Assembly (NCBI GenBank): GCA_021325015.1
Contig: JAJPHY010000072.1
Location: 1 to 33,529 of the forward strand
Origin: Actinomycetota bacterium
Lineage (GTDB): Bacteria; Actinomycetota; UBA4738; HRBIN12
Length of the DNA: 33,529 nucleotides
Direction: 5' to 3'
Shown here: positions 16,166-24,153 of the stretch, one piece after another
Position numbering within the stretch: the first letter of the stretch is position 1
Layout: each line of letters starts with the position of its first letter
Made by a program: the position numbers and the translations under genes
The notes under the pieces: generated by a model
Told to the model about the DNA's origin: nothing
The model's input: the letters and a program-made list of their open reading frames with translations, nothing else
Databases searched by the model: none

Positions 16166-16792
16166 GTGGATGCTCGCGTCGCGGTGCTGGCCTCCGGCAC
16201 CGGCACCAACCTCCAGGCGCTGATGGACGACCCGGTCGTCGGCCCCTGGGTCGTCCTCGTCCTCTCGGACCGGGCCGAGGCGGGGGCGCTCGAACGGGCC
16301 AGGGCTCGGGGCGTGCCGGCGGTGTTCGTGGACCCCGCGGCGTATCCGGACCGCGCGTCGTTCGACCGGGCCGTGCTCTCCGAGCTTCGCTCGCACGACG
16401 TCCGGTTCGTCGCGATGGCCGGGTTCATGCGGATCCTCGGCCCCGAGCTCCTCCGCGCCTACGAGGGCAGAATCATCAACCTCCACCCGGCCCTCCTTCC
16501 GTCGTTCCCCGGGGCCCACGGCGTTCGCGACGCGCTGGCCTGGGGGGTGAAGGTGACGGGCGTGACCGCGCACCTCGTCGACGAGGAGCTCGACCACGGC
16601 CCGATCGTGGCCCAGGAGGCCGTGCCGGTCCTGCCCGACGACGACTGGGACTCCCTCGCGGAGCGCATCCACGAGGCCGAGCACCGGATGTATCCGAAGG
16701 CCGTCCGCGCGCTCGTCGAGGGCCGGCTGCGGGTCGAGGGCCGCGTGGTCCGCGTCCTCGAAGAGATCCCCGGGACGGGGGCGCGCACGTGA
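16166..16792 (+). CDS. purN: Phosphoribosylglycinamide formyltransferase
   Basis: It transfers the formyl group of 10-formyl-THF to GAR, the third step of purine synthesis. The 208-residue protein has the GAR phosphate-binding loop ASGTGTNLQAL (9-19), catalytic N105 and H107 in INLHPALLPSFPG, and D143 in DEELDHGPIVAQ. All three residues that define the family are in place. The GTG at 16166 fits both the promoter spacing and the family N-terminus. purH follows 31 nt downstream, and folD and a MetF-like gene come next, so the unit supplies and consumes folate one-carbon units. Confidence 0.96.
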   Translation: MDARVAVLASGTGTNLQALMDDPVVGPWVVLVLSDRAEAGALERARARGVPAVFVDPAAYPDRASFDRAVLSELRSHDVRFVAMAGFMRILGPELLRAYEGRIINLHPALLPSFPGAHGVRDALAWGVKVTGVTAHLVDEELDHGPIVAQEAVPVLPDDDWDSLAERIHEAEHRMYPKAVRALVEGRLRVEGRVVRVLEEIPGTGART

Positions 16793-16823
16793 CCGAATCC
16801 CACCACGCCGAAGGAGCCCGTTG

Positions 16824-18362
16824 ATGAGTGAAACCCGCCCCGTCCGTCGCGCGCTGCTGGCCGTCTACGACAAGGCCGGCGTGGTCGAGCTCGCCCGAGG
16901 CCTCGTCGAGCTCGGGGTCGAGCTCGTCTCCTCCGGCGGGACCGCGACCGCCCTTCGCGAGGCCGGCGTCCCGGTCACCCCGGTCGAGGAGGTGACGGGG
17001 TTCCCCGAGATGCTCGACGGGCGCGTCAAGACGCTCCACCCGAAGATCCACGGCGGGATCCTGGCCGACCGTCGAAGGCCCGAGCACCTCGAGCAGCTCG
17101 CCCGGCACGGCATCGCGCCGTTCGACCTCGTCGTGGTGAACCTCTACCCGTTCCGCGAGACCGTCGCGAGCGGCGCCGGGTCCGAGGACGTCATCGAGAA
17201 GATCGACATCGGCGGGCCGGCGATGGTCCGGGCGGCTGCCAAGAACTTCGAGTCGGTCGGGGTCGTGGTCGACCCGGCCCGCTACGGCGAGGTGCTGGAG
17301 GAGCTCCGTCGCGAGGGCGGGCTCTCGCGCGAGACGCGGAGGGCGCTCGCGGCCGAGGCGTTCGCGCACACGGCGGCCTACGACGCGGCCGTGGCCGGGT
17401 GGTTCGCCGCCCGCGAGGACGCCCTGCCCGGGTTCGTCGGGCTCGCGCTGCGGAAGGTGGACGACCTGCGCTACGGCGAGAACCCGCACCAGCGGGGCGC
17501 GCTGTTCGAGGAGGTCGCGGGGCCGGGGGCCTTCGGCGGCGCCGAGGTGCTGCTCGCCGGCAAGGAGATGTCGTTCAACAACTGGCTCGACCTCGACGCG
17601 GCATACGCGCTCGCGGCCGCCTTCGACGAGCCGGCGGCCGTGATCGTCAAGCACAACAACCCGTGCGGAGCCGCGATCGGCGGCTCGCTCGCCGATGCCT
17701 ACCGGCGCGCGTTCGAGTCCGACACGGTCTCGGCGTTCGGGGGGATCGTGGCGTTCAACCGCGAGGTCGACCGAGCGGCCGCGGAGGCGATGGCCGACGT
17801 GTTCACCGAGGTCGTGGTCGCGCCCGCGTACTCGGCGGAGGCGCTCGAGGCCTTCGGGCTCCGGAGGAGCCTGCGGGTGGTGCGCGCGCCGCTTCCGGCC
17901 GCCGGCGGGCTGGACGTGCGGGTGCTCCCCGGCGGAGCGCTCGTGCAGGACCGCGACCCGGTGACCGAGCCGCGGGAGGGCATGGAGGTGGTCTCCTCTC
18001 GCGAGCCGACCGAGGATGAGTGGCGCGACCTGCTCTTCGCCCGGACCGTCGCGGCCCGCGTGAAGTCCAACGCGATCGTGTTCGCGCGGGATCGGGCGAC
18101 CGTCGGGATCGGCGCCGGGCAGATGTCGCGGGTCGACTCCTCGGTCCTGGCGGTCCGCAAGGCCGGCGACCGCGCGAAGGGTGCCGTGATGGCGAGCGAC
18201 GCGTTCTTCCCGTTCCCCGACGCCGTCGAGGCCGCGGCCGAGGCCGGGGTCACCGCCGTGATCCACCCCGGCGGCTCGATCCGCGACGAGGAGGTGCTCA
18301 GGGCGGCCGAGGCGCGGGGACTCGCGGTCGTCGTGACCGGGGTCCGGCACTTCCGCCACTGA
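16824..18362 (+). CDS. purH: Bifunctional AICAR transformylase / IMP cyclohydrolase
   Basis: It performs the last two steps of IMP synthesis. The 512-residue protein has an N-terminal MGS-like cyclohydrolase domain (VYDKAG, SSGGTATALREAGV, GRVKTLHPKIHGG). The C-terminal transformylase domain contains RYGENPHQ and the catalytic Lys-His pair in VKHNNPCGAA (K276, H277). FARTVAARVKSNAIV, GAGQMSRVDS and the terminal GVRHFRH are typical. The ATG at 16824 has AAGGAG seven bases upstream and is preferred over the TTG immediately before it. IMP from this enzyme is the substrate for GuaB3 and GuaA encoded 11 kb upstream. Confidence 0.97.
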   Translation: MSETRPVRRALLAVYDKAGVVELARGLVELGVELVSSGGTATALREAGVPVTPVEEVTGFPEMLDGRVKTLHPKIHGGILADRRRPEHLEQLARHGIAPFDLVVVNLYPFRETVASGAGSEDVIEKIDIGGPAMVRAAAKNFESVGVVVDPARYGEVLEELRREGGLSRETRRALAAEAFAHTAAYDAAVAGWFAAREDALPGFVGLALRKVDDLRYGENPHQRGALFEEVAGPGAFGGAEVLLAGKEMSFNNWLDLDAAYALAAAFDEPAAVIVKHNNPCGAAIGGSLADAYRRAFESDTVSAFGGIVAFNREVDRAAAEAMADVFTEVVVAPAYSAEALEAFGLRRSLRVVRAPLPAAGGLDVRVLPGGALVQDRDPVTEPREGMEVVSSREPTEDEWRDLLFARTVAARVKSNAIVFARDRATVGIGAGQMSRVDSSVLAVRKAGDRAKGAVMASDAFFPFPDAVEAAAEAGVTAVIHPGGSIRDEEVLRAAEARGLAVVVTGVRHFRH

Positions 18363-18452
18363 GGCCGGGCGCGGGTCGCGAGGGCGTTCGGCGCGGGGGC
18401 CGAGGACACGGGCGGTGTGACCGGGGGTCCGGCCGAGCGCGCGGCCGGCCGA

Positions 18453-18458
18453 TAGGAT
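18453..18458 (+). promoter_or_regulatory. -10 box of folD
   Basis: TAGGAT ends 9 nt before the ATG at 18468, and there is no Shine-Dalgarno. The roughly 100-base gap after purH otherwise shows no feature, so folD probably has its own leaderless promoter. Confidence 0.5.
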
Positions 18459-18467
18459 GCGCGAGAC

Positions 18468-19334
18468 ATGACGGCAACCATCATCGACGGCAAGGCCGTC
18501 GCGTCGCAGGTGCGCGCCGAGGTGGCCGAGCGCGTGCGGGCGCTTCAGGCGCGCGGCGTCAACCCCGGGCTCGCCGCGGTGCTCGTCGGCGACGACCCCG
18601 CGTCGCACATCTACGTCGGCTCCAAGCAGAAGGCCTGCGCGGAGGCCGGCATCTACTCCGAGCGGGTCGAGCTTCCCGCCGGCACGTCGCAGGCCAAGGT
18701 CATCGAGGAGATCGAGCGCCTGAACGCCGATCCCAGGATCAGCGGGATGATCGTGCAGCTCCCCGTTCCCGAGCACATCTCGGAGCTCGCGGTCCAGATG
18801 GCGGTCGCTCCCGAGAAGGACGTCGACTGCCTCGGGCCGACGAACGTCGGGCTGATGGCTCGCGGGCGGGGGCTGCTCCTCCCCGCGACTCCCTACGGGA
18901 TCGTCGAGCTGCTGGTTCGCTCGGGGATCGATCCGCAGGGCCAGCACGTCGTGGTCGTGGGCCGGAGCGGGCTGGTCGGGATGCCGCTCGCGATCATGCT
19001 CGCCCAGAAGAGCCCGAGGGCGAACGCGACGGTCACGATCTGCCACACCCGGACCCGGGACATCTCCGCGCACACGCGGCAGGCGGACATCCTGGTGGTG
19101 GCGGCCGGCCGGCCGAGGGCGGTGACCGGCGACATGGTGCGACCGGGAGCGGTCGTGGTCGACGTGGGGATCAACCGGACGGAGGACGGGATCGTCGGCG
19201 ACGTGGCGTTCGACGAGGCCAGGGAGGTGGCGGGCGCCATCACCCCGGTCCCCGGCGGCGTCGGGCCGATGACCGTGGCCATGCTCCTGGTGAACACGGT
19301 GGCGGCGGCCGAGGCGCAGGCAGCGGCGCGGTGA
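18468..19334 (+). CDS. folD: Methylene-THF dehydrogenase / methenyl-THF cyclohydrolase
   Basis: This bifunctional enzyme interconverts 5,10-methylene-THF and 10-formyl-THF, usually with NADP+. The 288-residue protein has catalytic Y49 and K53 in HIYVGSKQKAC. MIVQLPVPEH, EKDVDCLGPTNVG, the nucleotide-binding VVVGRSGLVGMPLA, ICHTRTRD, and the C-terminal TPVPGGVGPMTVAMLLVNT follow. It supplies 10-formyl-THF to PurN and PurH and shares methylene-THF with the overlapping downstream reductase. Its stop overlaps the next start (GTGA). Confidence 0.97.
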   Translation: MTATIIDGKAVASQVRAEVAERVRALQARGVNPGLAAVLVGDDPASHIYVGSKQKACAEAGIYSERVELPAGTSQAKVIEEIERLNADPRISGMIVQLPVPEHISELAVQMAVAPEKDVDCLGPTNVGLMARGRGLLLPATPYGIVELLVRSGIDPQGQHVVVVGRSGLVGMPLAIMLAQKSPRANATVTICHTRTRDISAHTRQADILVVAAGRPRAVTGDMVRPGAVVVDVGINRTEDGIVGDVAFDEAREVAGAITPVPGGVGPMTVAMLLVNTVAAAEAQAAAR

Positions 19335-20254
19335 CCGAGCCGGCGAGCCGGCTCGAGCGGATCGTCCGCTCGGGGCGCTTCTGCGTGACGGCGGAAGTGG
19401 TGCCCCCGCGTTCGGCCGACGGCTCGAGCGTCGAAGCCCAGGCGCGGGCGCTGGTCGGGTACGCCGACGCCGCCAACGTCACGGACAACCCGACCGCCTC
19501 GGCCCACATGTCCCCCGTCGCCGGCGCCGCGATCCTCGCGCGGGCGGGGATCGAGCCGACGCTGCAGATCACGTGCCGGGACCGGAACCGGCTCGGCCTC
19601 ACCTCCGACCTGCTCGGCGCGTGGGCGCTCGGCGCCCGGAACCTGTTCTGCCTGACCGGCGACCCGGTCTCGATCGGCGACCATCCGGAGGCGACCGTCG
19701 TGGCCGACCTCTCGGTCGTCGAGCTCGTCCGTCTCGCGGCCGGGCTCCGCGAGGAGGGCCGGCTGCTGTCGGGGGCGACGATCGATGTGCCGCCCCGCTA
19801 CTTCATCGGGGTCGCGGACCTGCCGCTCGCCGAGCCCTACGACCCGGCGCGGCTGGACGCCAAGCTCGACGCCGGCGCGCACTTCGTGATGACGCAGATC
19901 GTGTACGACGTCGAGGCGTTCGCCGCGTGGGCCGACGCGGCGCGCGCCCGGGGGCTGTTCGAGCGCGCGGCGGTGATCGCCGGGATCGCTCCGCTTCGGA
20001 GCGCCGGGCAGGCGCGATACGTGAACGACCACCTCCCGGGGGTCGCGGTCCCGGCCGAGCTCGTTCGGGCGCTCGAGGAGGCCGGCCCGGACGCCGAGGC
20101 GGAGGGCGTCCGCCAGGCCATCGAGGTGGTGACCCGCCTGCGCGAGATCGTGGGGCTGGCCGGCGTGCACGTGATGGGCATGGGCCGCGAGGAGGCCGTT
20201 CGGCACGTGATCGAGGGGGCGGGCCTCCTGCCCCGGCCCACGGGCCTCGCCTAA
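19331..20254 (+). CDS. metF: Methylenetetrahydrofolate reductase (MetF-like)
   Basis: This predicted TIM-barrel reductase of 307 residues would convert 5,10-methylene-THF to 5-methyl-THF for methionine synthesis. TAEVVPPRSADG near the N-terminus carries the conserved acid. NVTDNPTASAHMSP, LQITCRDRNRLGLTSDLLGAWALGARN and CLTGDPVSIGDHPEA match the branch also seen as the reductase domain of bifunctional homocysteine methyltransferase/MTHFR proteins. The E. coli SFEFFPP form is absent. FVMTQIVYD is the later barrel motif. The GTG at 19331 overlaps the folD stop. The electron donor and FAD content of this branch cannot be settled by reading. Confidence 0.85.
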   Translation: MTEPASRLERIVRSGRFCVTAEVVPPRSADGSSVEAQARALVGYADAANVTDNPTASAHMSPVAGAAILARAGIEPTLQITCRDRNRLGLTSDLLGAWALGARNLFCLTGDPVSIGDHPEATVVADLSVVELVRLAAGLREEGRLLSGATIDVPPRYFIGVADLPLAEPYDPARLDAKLDAGAHFVMTQIVYDVEAFAAWADAARARGLFERAAVIAGIAPLRSAGQARYVNDHLPGVAVPAELVRALEEAGPDAEAEGVRQAIEVVTRLREIVGLAGVHVMGMGREEAVRHVIEGAGLLPRPTGLA

Positions 20255-20288
20255 ACTTGCCCGAGACGGCTCGGAGAGGAGGGGCCAC

Positions 20289-20726
20289 ATGGCCGAGCTC
20301 GTGACGATCGGCGGTCAGACCTTCAAGAAGCGCAACCCGCTCGGCGTGCTCGGGCTGACCTTCATCACGTTCGGGATCTACTTCTTCGTCTGGTACTACA
20401 AGGTCAACGACGAGATCCGCCGCTACGAGCGCGACGAGACCGTGAGCCCGACCCGCTCGCTGATGGCCATGATCTTCGGCTGGCTGATCATCGTGCCGCC
20501 GTTCATCGCCATGTACAACACGGCCCGGCACGTGCAGTCGATGGAGCAACGGGTGGGCGTCCAGCAGACGGTGGAGCCCTCGCTCACGATCATCTTCATG
20601 CTGGTGCTCTCGATCGCGAACGGGATCTACGTGCAGGAGCACCTGAATCGCGTCTGGGAGCGCGCCCTGGGGACGCCGGCGATGCCAGTCGCACCGACGA
20701 TGCCGCCCCCGCCCCCGGACCGCTGA
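20289..20726 (+). CDS. DUF4234 membrane protein
   Basis: This 145-residue membrane protein has the DUF4234 opening (KKRNPLGVLGLTFITFGIYFFVWYYKVNDEIRRYE). A second hydrophobic segment begins near residue 58 (SLMAMIFGWLIIVPPFIAMY) and a third near residue 98 (SLTIIFMLVLSIANGIYVQ). The C-terminal tail is proline-rich. Function is unknown for the family. GAGGAGGGG lies just before the ATG at 20289, and TAAACT (20252-20257), overlapping the metF stop codon, could be its -10 box. A small CCGAG/CTCGG hairpin (20261-20274) precedes the Shine-Dalgarno. It is convergent with gltA. Confidence 0.85.
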   Translation: MAELVTIGGQTFKKRNPLGVLGLTFITFGIYFFVWYYKVNDEIRRYERDETVSPTRSLMAMIFGWLIIVPPFIAMYNTARHVQSMEQRVGVQQTVEPSLTIIFMLVLSIANGIYVQEHLNRVWERALGTPAMPVAPTMPPPPPDR

Positions 20727-20736
20727 CGCCCTCGCC

Positions 20737-20840
20737 CGCGCCGACCGCTACCGGGCCGCCCGCCCCCGTCCGCGCCGACCGCTACCGCGGCGCCCGCCCC
20801 CGCCCGCGCCGACCGCTACCGCGCCGCCTGCGCCGACCGC
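20737..20840. repeat. 34-bp tandem repeat overlapping the gltA stop codon
   Basis: Two full 34-bp units (20737-20770 and 20771-20804) and a partial third from 20805 begin with CGCGCCGACCGCTACCG. The core CGCCGACCGCT recurs at 20739, 20773, 20807 and 20830, with spacings of 34, 34 and 23. The last two copies lie across the gltA stop (20816-20818) and its final codons. The array fills the gap between the convergent DUF4234 and gltA genes. Confidence 0.8.
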
Positions 20841-21949
20841 TCCTCGATCGGCACGTAGCGCTGGTTGCGCGGCCCGATGTACTCGGACTCGGGGCGGATG
20901 AGGCGGTTGTCGGCGTACTGCTCCCGCACGTGCGCGGTCCAGCCCGACATGCGGGCGAGCGCGAACACCGGCGTCATGAGGTCGTGCGGGATGCCGAGCA
21001 GGTGGTAGACGCTGGCCGCGTAGAAATCGACGTTGGGGTGCAGCCCCTTCTCCTCGCCCACGACGCGCTCGATCTCGGCCGAGATCTCGAACCAGCGCGG
21101 GTCGCCCTTGCGCTCGCCGATCTCCTGCGAGAGCCGGCGCAGGTGCGTCGCCCGCGGGTCCTCGGTCTTGTACACACGGTGGCCGAACCCCATGATCCGC
21201 TCGTGCCGCGCGAGCTTGGCCTTGACGTAGGCCTCGGCGCGCTCGGGCGCGCCCACCTCCTCGAGCATCTTCATGGCCTCCTCGTTCGCGCCGCCGTGGA
21301 GCGGGCCCTTGAGAGCCGCGATCGCGCCGGTGATCGCCGAGAACATGTCGGCGAGCGTGGAGGCGATCACGCGGGCGGTGAACGTGGAGGCGTTCATCGT
21401 GTGGTCGGCGTACAGGACCAGCGTCGTGTCGAGGGCGGCGGCGTCCTCCTGCTCGGGCTCCTGGCCCGACAGCATGTAGAGGAAGTTCGCGGCGTGGGGA
21501 AGCTTGGCGTTCGGGGGGACGACCTCCTGACCGGTCCGCATCCGGTGATACATGGCGATGAGCGTCGGCGTCTTGGCGATCAGGCGCATCGCCTTGCGCT
21601 CGTTCGCCTCCGGTGAGTCGTCCCACCCGTCGGGGTCGTACGCGGACGCCGCCGAGACGCTCGTGCGCAGCATCGACATCGGGGAGGTCTGTTGTGCGAG
21701 GGTCGGCATGAGCTCGGCGAGGAAGCGCGACACCTCGCGCTCGCCCACCAGCCGCTCGTTCAGCTCCTCGAGCTCGGCCTCGGTGGGCAGCCGAAGATTG
21801 TGCAGGAGGTACACGCCCTCCTCGAAGGTCGAACGCGCGGCGAGCTCGTGGATGTCGTATCCGACGTACCAGAGCCGCCCGGCCCGCCCGTCGACGTCGG
21901 ACAGCCGCGTGGACGCGGCGACGACCTCCTCGAGGCCCTTGTCGGTCAT
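20816..21949 (-). CDS. gltA: Citrate synthase
   Basis: It condenses acetyl-CoA and oxaloacetate to citrate. The 377-residue length fits the shorter Gram-positive/archaeal dimeric type. Catalytic residues are H218 in KGPLHGGANEEAM, H257 in GFGHRVYK and D308 in NVDFYAASVY; H183 in ADHTMNAS contacts oxaloacetate. The ATG at 21949 has GGAG six bases upstream. The C-terminus ends SAQAAR inside a tandem repeat, so the last few residues may vary among relatives. It is divergent from icd across a shared regulatory region with a second repeat. Possible -10 boxes GATACT and TATCCT lie 15-30 nt upstream of the start. Confidence 0.97.
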   Translation of the reverse strand: MTDKGLEEVVAASTRLSDVDGRAGRLWYVGYDIHELAARSTFEEGVYLLHNLRLPTEAELEELNERLVGEREVSRFLAELMPTLAQQTSPMSMLRTSVSAASAYDPDGWDDSPEANERKAMRLIAKTPTLIAMYHRMRTGQEVVPPNAKLPHAANFLYMLSGQEPEQEDAAALDTTLVLYADHTMNASTFTARVIASTLADMFSAITGAIAALKGPLHGGANEEAMKMLEEVGAPERAEAYVKAKLARHERIMGFGHRVYKTEDPRATHLRRLSQEIGERKGDPRWFEISAEIERVVGEEKGLHPNVDFYAASVYHLLGIPHDLMTPVFALARMSGWTAHVREQYADNRLIRPESEYIGPRNQRYVPIEERSAQAAR

Positions 21950-22040
21950 GGCGGCTCCGATCGGAAGTATCTTGACGTTAGGATATCCGTTCGGTGCACG
22001 ATGCGCCTAGCGTACCGCGGGCGCCTCCCCTCGGTGGTCA

Positions 22041-22100
22041 GCACCGGGTGGTCCGGGACGAGCGCCGCCGGGCACGAGGTGGTCCGGGACGAGCGCCGCC
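22041..22100. repeat. 31-bp tandem repeat in the gltA-icd intergenic region
   Basis: Two copies (22041-22069 and 22072-22100) share 27 of 29 positions with a 31-bp period. They contain a perfect 23-bp core beginning GGTGGTCCGGGACGAGCGCC (22047-22069 and 22078-22100). A 7-nt fragment GGTGGTC also occurs at 22033-22039. The repeat lies between the divergent starts of gltA and icd, about two thirds of the way toward icd, where regulator sites would be expected. Confidence 0.85.
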
Positions 22101-22142
22101 CGGATTGACACAATGGGCCGGAACCTGACAGGGAGCGAAGTC

Positions 22143-23225
22143 ATGAGCCATCGAGTCACGTTGATCCCGGGAGACGGGGTCGGCCCCGAGCTCTCCGAGG
22201 CGACGCGCCGGGTGCTGGAGGCCACCGGGGTCGAGTTCGACTGGGACGTCCAGGAGGCGGGCGCCGACGTCGTCGACCGGTACGGCACGCCGCTGCCCGA
22301 GCCCGTGCTCGCGTCGATCCGCGAGACCCGGGTCGCGATCAAGGGGCCGATCACCACGCCGGTCGGCAGCGGCTTCCGGAGCGTGAACGTGGCGCTCCGA
22401 AAGGAGCTCGATCTCTACGCGTGCCTGCGACCTTGCAAGTGGTACCCGGGCGTTCGCTCGCGATACGAGGGCGTCGACATCGTGATCGTGCGCGAGAACA
22501 CCGAGGACCTGTACGCGGGGATCGAGTTCGAGCACGGGACGCCCGAGGCCAAGGACCTGATCGAGCTCGTGGCCGAGAAGACCGGCAAGCGGATCCGCGA
22601 CGACTCGGGCATCTCGATCAAGCCGATCTCGGTGTGGGGGGGCGAGCGCATCGTGCGGTTCGCCTTCGAGCACGCCCGCAGAAACGGTCGCCGGAAGGTC
22701 ACGGCGGTGCACAAGGCGAACATCATGAAGTTCTCCGACGGCCTGTTCCTCGAGACGGCCCGGCGGGTGGCGAAGGGCTACCCCGACGTCGCGTTCGAGG
22801 ACCGGATCGTCGACAACCTCACGATGCAGCTCGTCCAGCGGCCTGAGGAGTACGACGTGCTCGTGCTCCCCAACCTGTACGGCGACATCGTCTCGGACCT
22901 GTGCGCCGGGCTCGTCGGCGGTCTCGGGCTCGCGCCGGGCGCGAACATCGGCGACGAGGCGGCGGTCTTCGAGGCCACGCACGGGAGCGCCCCGAAGTAC
23001 GCGGGGATGAACAAGGTCAACCCGATGGCGATGATGCTGTCCGGCGTCCTGATGCTCCGGCACCTGGGTGAGCGGGAGGCGGCCGATCGCCTGGAGTCGG
23101 CGATCGCCGCGGTGATCGCCGAGGGTCGTTCGGTGACCTACGACATGAAGCCGACCCGCGACGATCCCACCGCCGTCGGCACGTCGCAGGTTGCGGACGC
23201 CGTGATCGAGAAGCTGGAGGGCTGA
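22143..23225 (+). CDS. icd: Isocitrate dehydrogenase, NADP-type signature
   Basis: This 360-residue beta-decarboxylating dehydrogenase oxidises isocitrate to 2-oxoglutarate. [30 protein letters not shown] (substrate Ser S80), [21 protein letters not shown] and [13 protein letters not shown] are all present. The coenzyme loop reads [14 protein letters not shown] with K285, Y286 and V292, plus Y333. The first three match the NADP-discriminating Lys, Tyr and Val of E. coli Icd. The ATG at 22143 has GGGAG seven bases upstream and is preferred over an ATG 30 bases earlier. mdh follows after 4 nt. Isopropylmalate or homoisocitrate dehydrogenase is a less likely alternative given the TCA neighbours. 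Confidence 0.88.
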   Translation: MSHRVTLIPGDGVGPELSEATRRVLEATGVEFDWDVQEAGADVVDRYGTPLPEPVLASIRETRVAIKGPITTPVGSGFRSVNVALRKELDLYACLRPCKWYPGVRSRYEGVDIVIVRENTEDLYAGIEFEHGTPEAKDLIELVAEKTGKRIRDDSGISIKPISVWGGERIVRFAFEHARRNGRRKVTAVHKANIMKFSDGLFLETARRVAKGYPDVAFEDRIVDNLTMQLVQRPEEYDVLVLPNLYGDIVSDLCAGLVGGLGLAPGANIGDEAAVFEATHGSAPKYAGMNKVNPMAMMLSGVLMLRHLGEREAADRLESAIAAVIAEGRSVTYDMKPTRDDPTAVGTSQVADAVIEKLEG

Positions 23226-23229
23226 GGCG

Positions 23230-24153
23230 ATGCGCGTGACGGTCGTCGGAAGCGGGTTCGTCGGTCAGATGACCGGCATGCGGCTGGTGCAGAGGGGCAT
23301 CGCCGAGGTCGTGCTGATCGACATCGTGGAGGGTCTGCCGCAGGGCCTCGCGCTCGACATCAAGCAGTCGGCCCCGATCGAGGGCTTCGAGCCGCTGGTG
23401 ACCGGCACCAACGACTACGCCGACACCGCGGGATCGGACGTCGTCGTCATCACCGCGGGCTTTCCGCGCCAGCCGGGCATGAGCCGGATGGACCTGCTCG
23501 GCAAGAACGCCGGCATCGTGCGGAGCGTGGTGGAGCAGATCGTGCCCGGGTCCCCCGACGCGATCATCATCGTCGTCACCAACCCCCTCGACGAGATGAC
23601 GTTCCTCGCGTCGGAGGTCTCCGGCTTCCCGCGGGAGCGGGTGATCGGCATGGCCGGCGTGCTGGACTCCGCCCGGCTGCGGTTCTTCATCGCGGAGGAG
23701 CTCGGGGTCTCCCCGAGCGTCGTCGAGGCCATGACGCTTGGTTCGCACGGCGAGGCGATGGTCCCCCTTCCGCGCCACGCGTCGGTCGACGGGAGGCCGC
23801 TCACCGAGCTGGTCGACGAGGCCACGCTCGAGCGCCTGTACGCGCGAACGCGCGACGCCGGCGCCGAGATCGTTGCCCTGCTGAAGAAGGGGAGCGCCTA
23901 CTACGCGCCCTCGGCGTCGGTCGCGAGGATGGTCCAGGCGATCGCGAGCGACTCCGGCGAGCTGCTCCCCGCCTGCGCGTGGTGCACGGGGCAATACGGG
24001 ATCGACGGCGTGTACGTCGGGGTCCCGGTGCGCCTGTCGCGCGGCGGCGTGAAGGAGATCGTCGAGCTCGATCTGAACGACGACGAGCTGCGGGCGCTCC
24101 GGATCGCGGCCGAGGGAATCCGCGCCAAGTGCGCCGATCTGGCGAAGCTCTAG
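23230..24153 (+). CDS. mdh: Malate dehydrogenase (LDH-like type)
   Basis: It oxidises malate to oxaloacetate with NAD+. The 307-residue protein starts with a Rossmann VVGSGFVGQMTG and has D31 (LIDI), the NAD-selective acid. GFPRQPGMSRMDLLGKN carries the two arginines (R80, R86) that specify malate over lactate. VVTNPLDEMTF and LGSHGEAMV with the catalytic histidine follow. The ATG at 23230 sits 4 nt after the icd stop, so icd-mdh are one unit. Its TAG shares the four-base palindrome CTAG with the stop codon of the convergent membrane gene. Confidence 0.95.
   Translation: MRVTVVGSGFVGQMTGMRLVQRGIAEVVLIDIVEGLPQGLALDIKQSAPIEGFEPLVTGTNDYADTAGSDVVVITAGFPRQPGMSRMDLLGKNAGIVRSVVEQIVPGSPDAIIIVVTNPLDEMTFLASEVSGFPRERVIGMAGVLDSARLRFFIAEELGVSPSVVEAMTLGSHGEAMVPLPRHASVDGRPLTELVDEATLERLYARTRDAGAEIVALLKKGSAYYAPSASVARMVQAIASDSGELLPACAWCTGQYGIDGVYVGVPVRLSRGGVKEIVELDLNDDELRALRIAAEGIRAKCADLAKL

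Noticed and set aside
16476-19073. 865-codon minus-strand open frame antisense to purN, purH and folD
   Set aside because: It is a shadow of three confidently identified genes with no promoter, ribosome site or domain of its own.
20737-20840. The 34-bp repeats as a CRISPR array
   Set aside because: The units are directly adjacent with no unique spacers, the array overlaps a coding end, and no cas gene is present.
22105-22110. TTGACA upstream of icd as a -35 box
   Set aside because: No acceptable -10 hexamer is found 16-19 nt downstream; the sequence there is ACAGGG next to the Shine-Dalgarno. The icd promoter remains unassigned.
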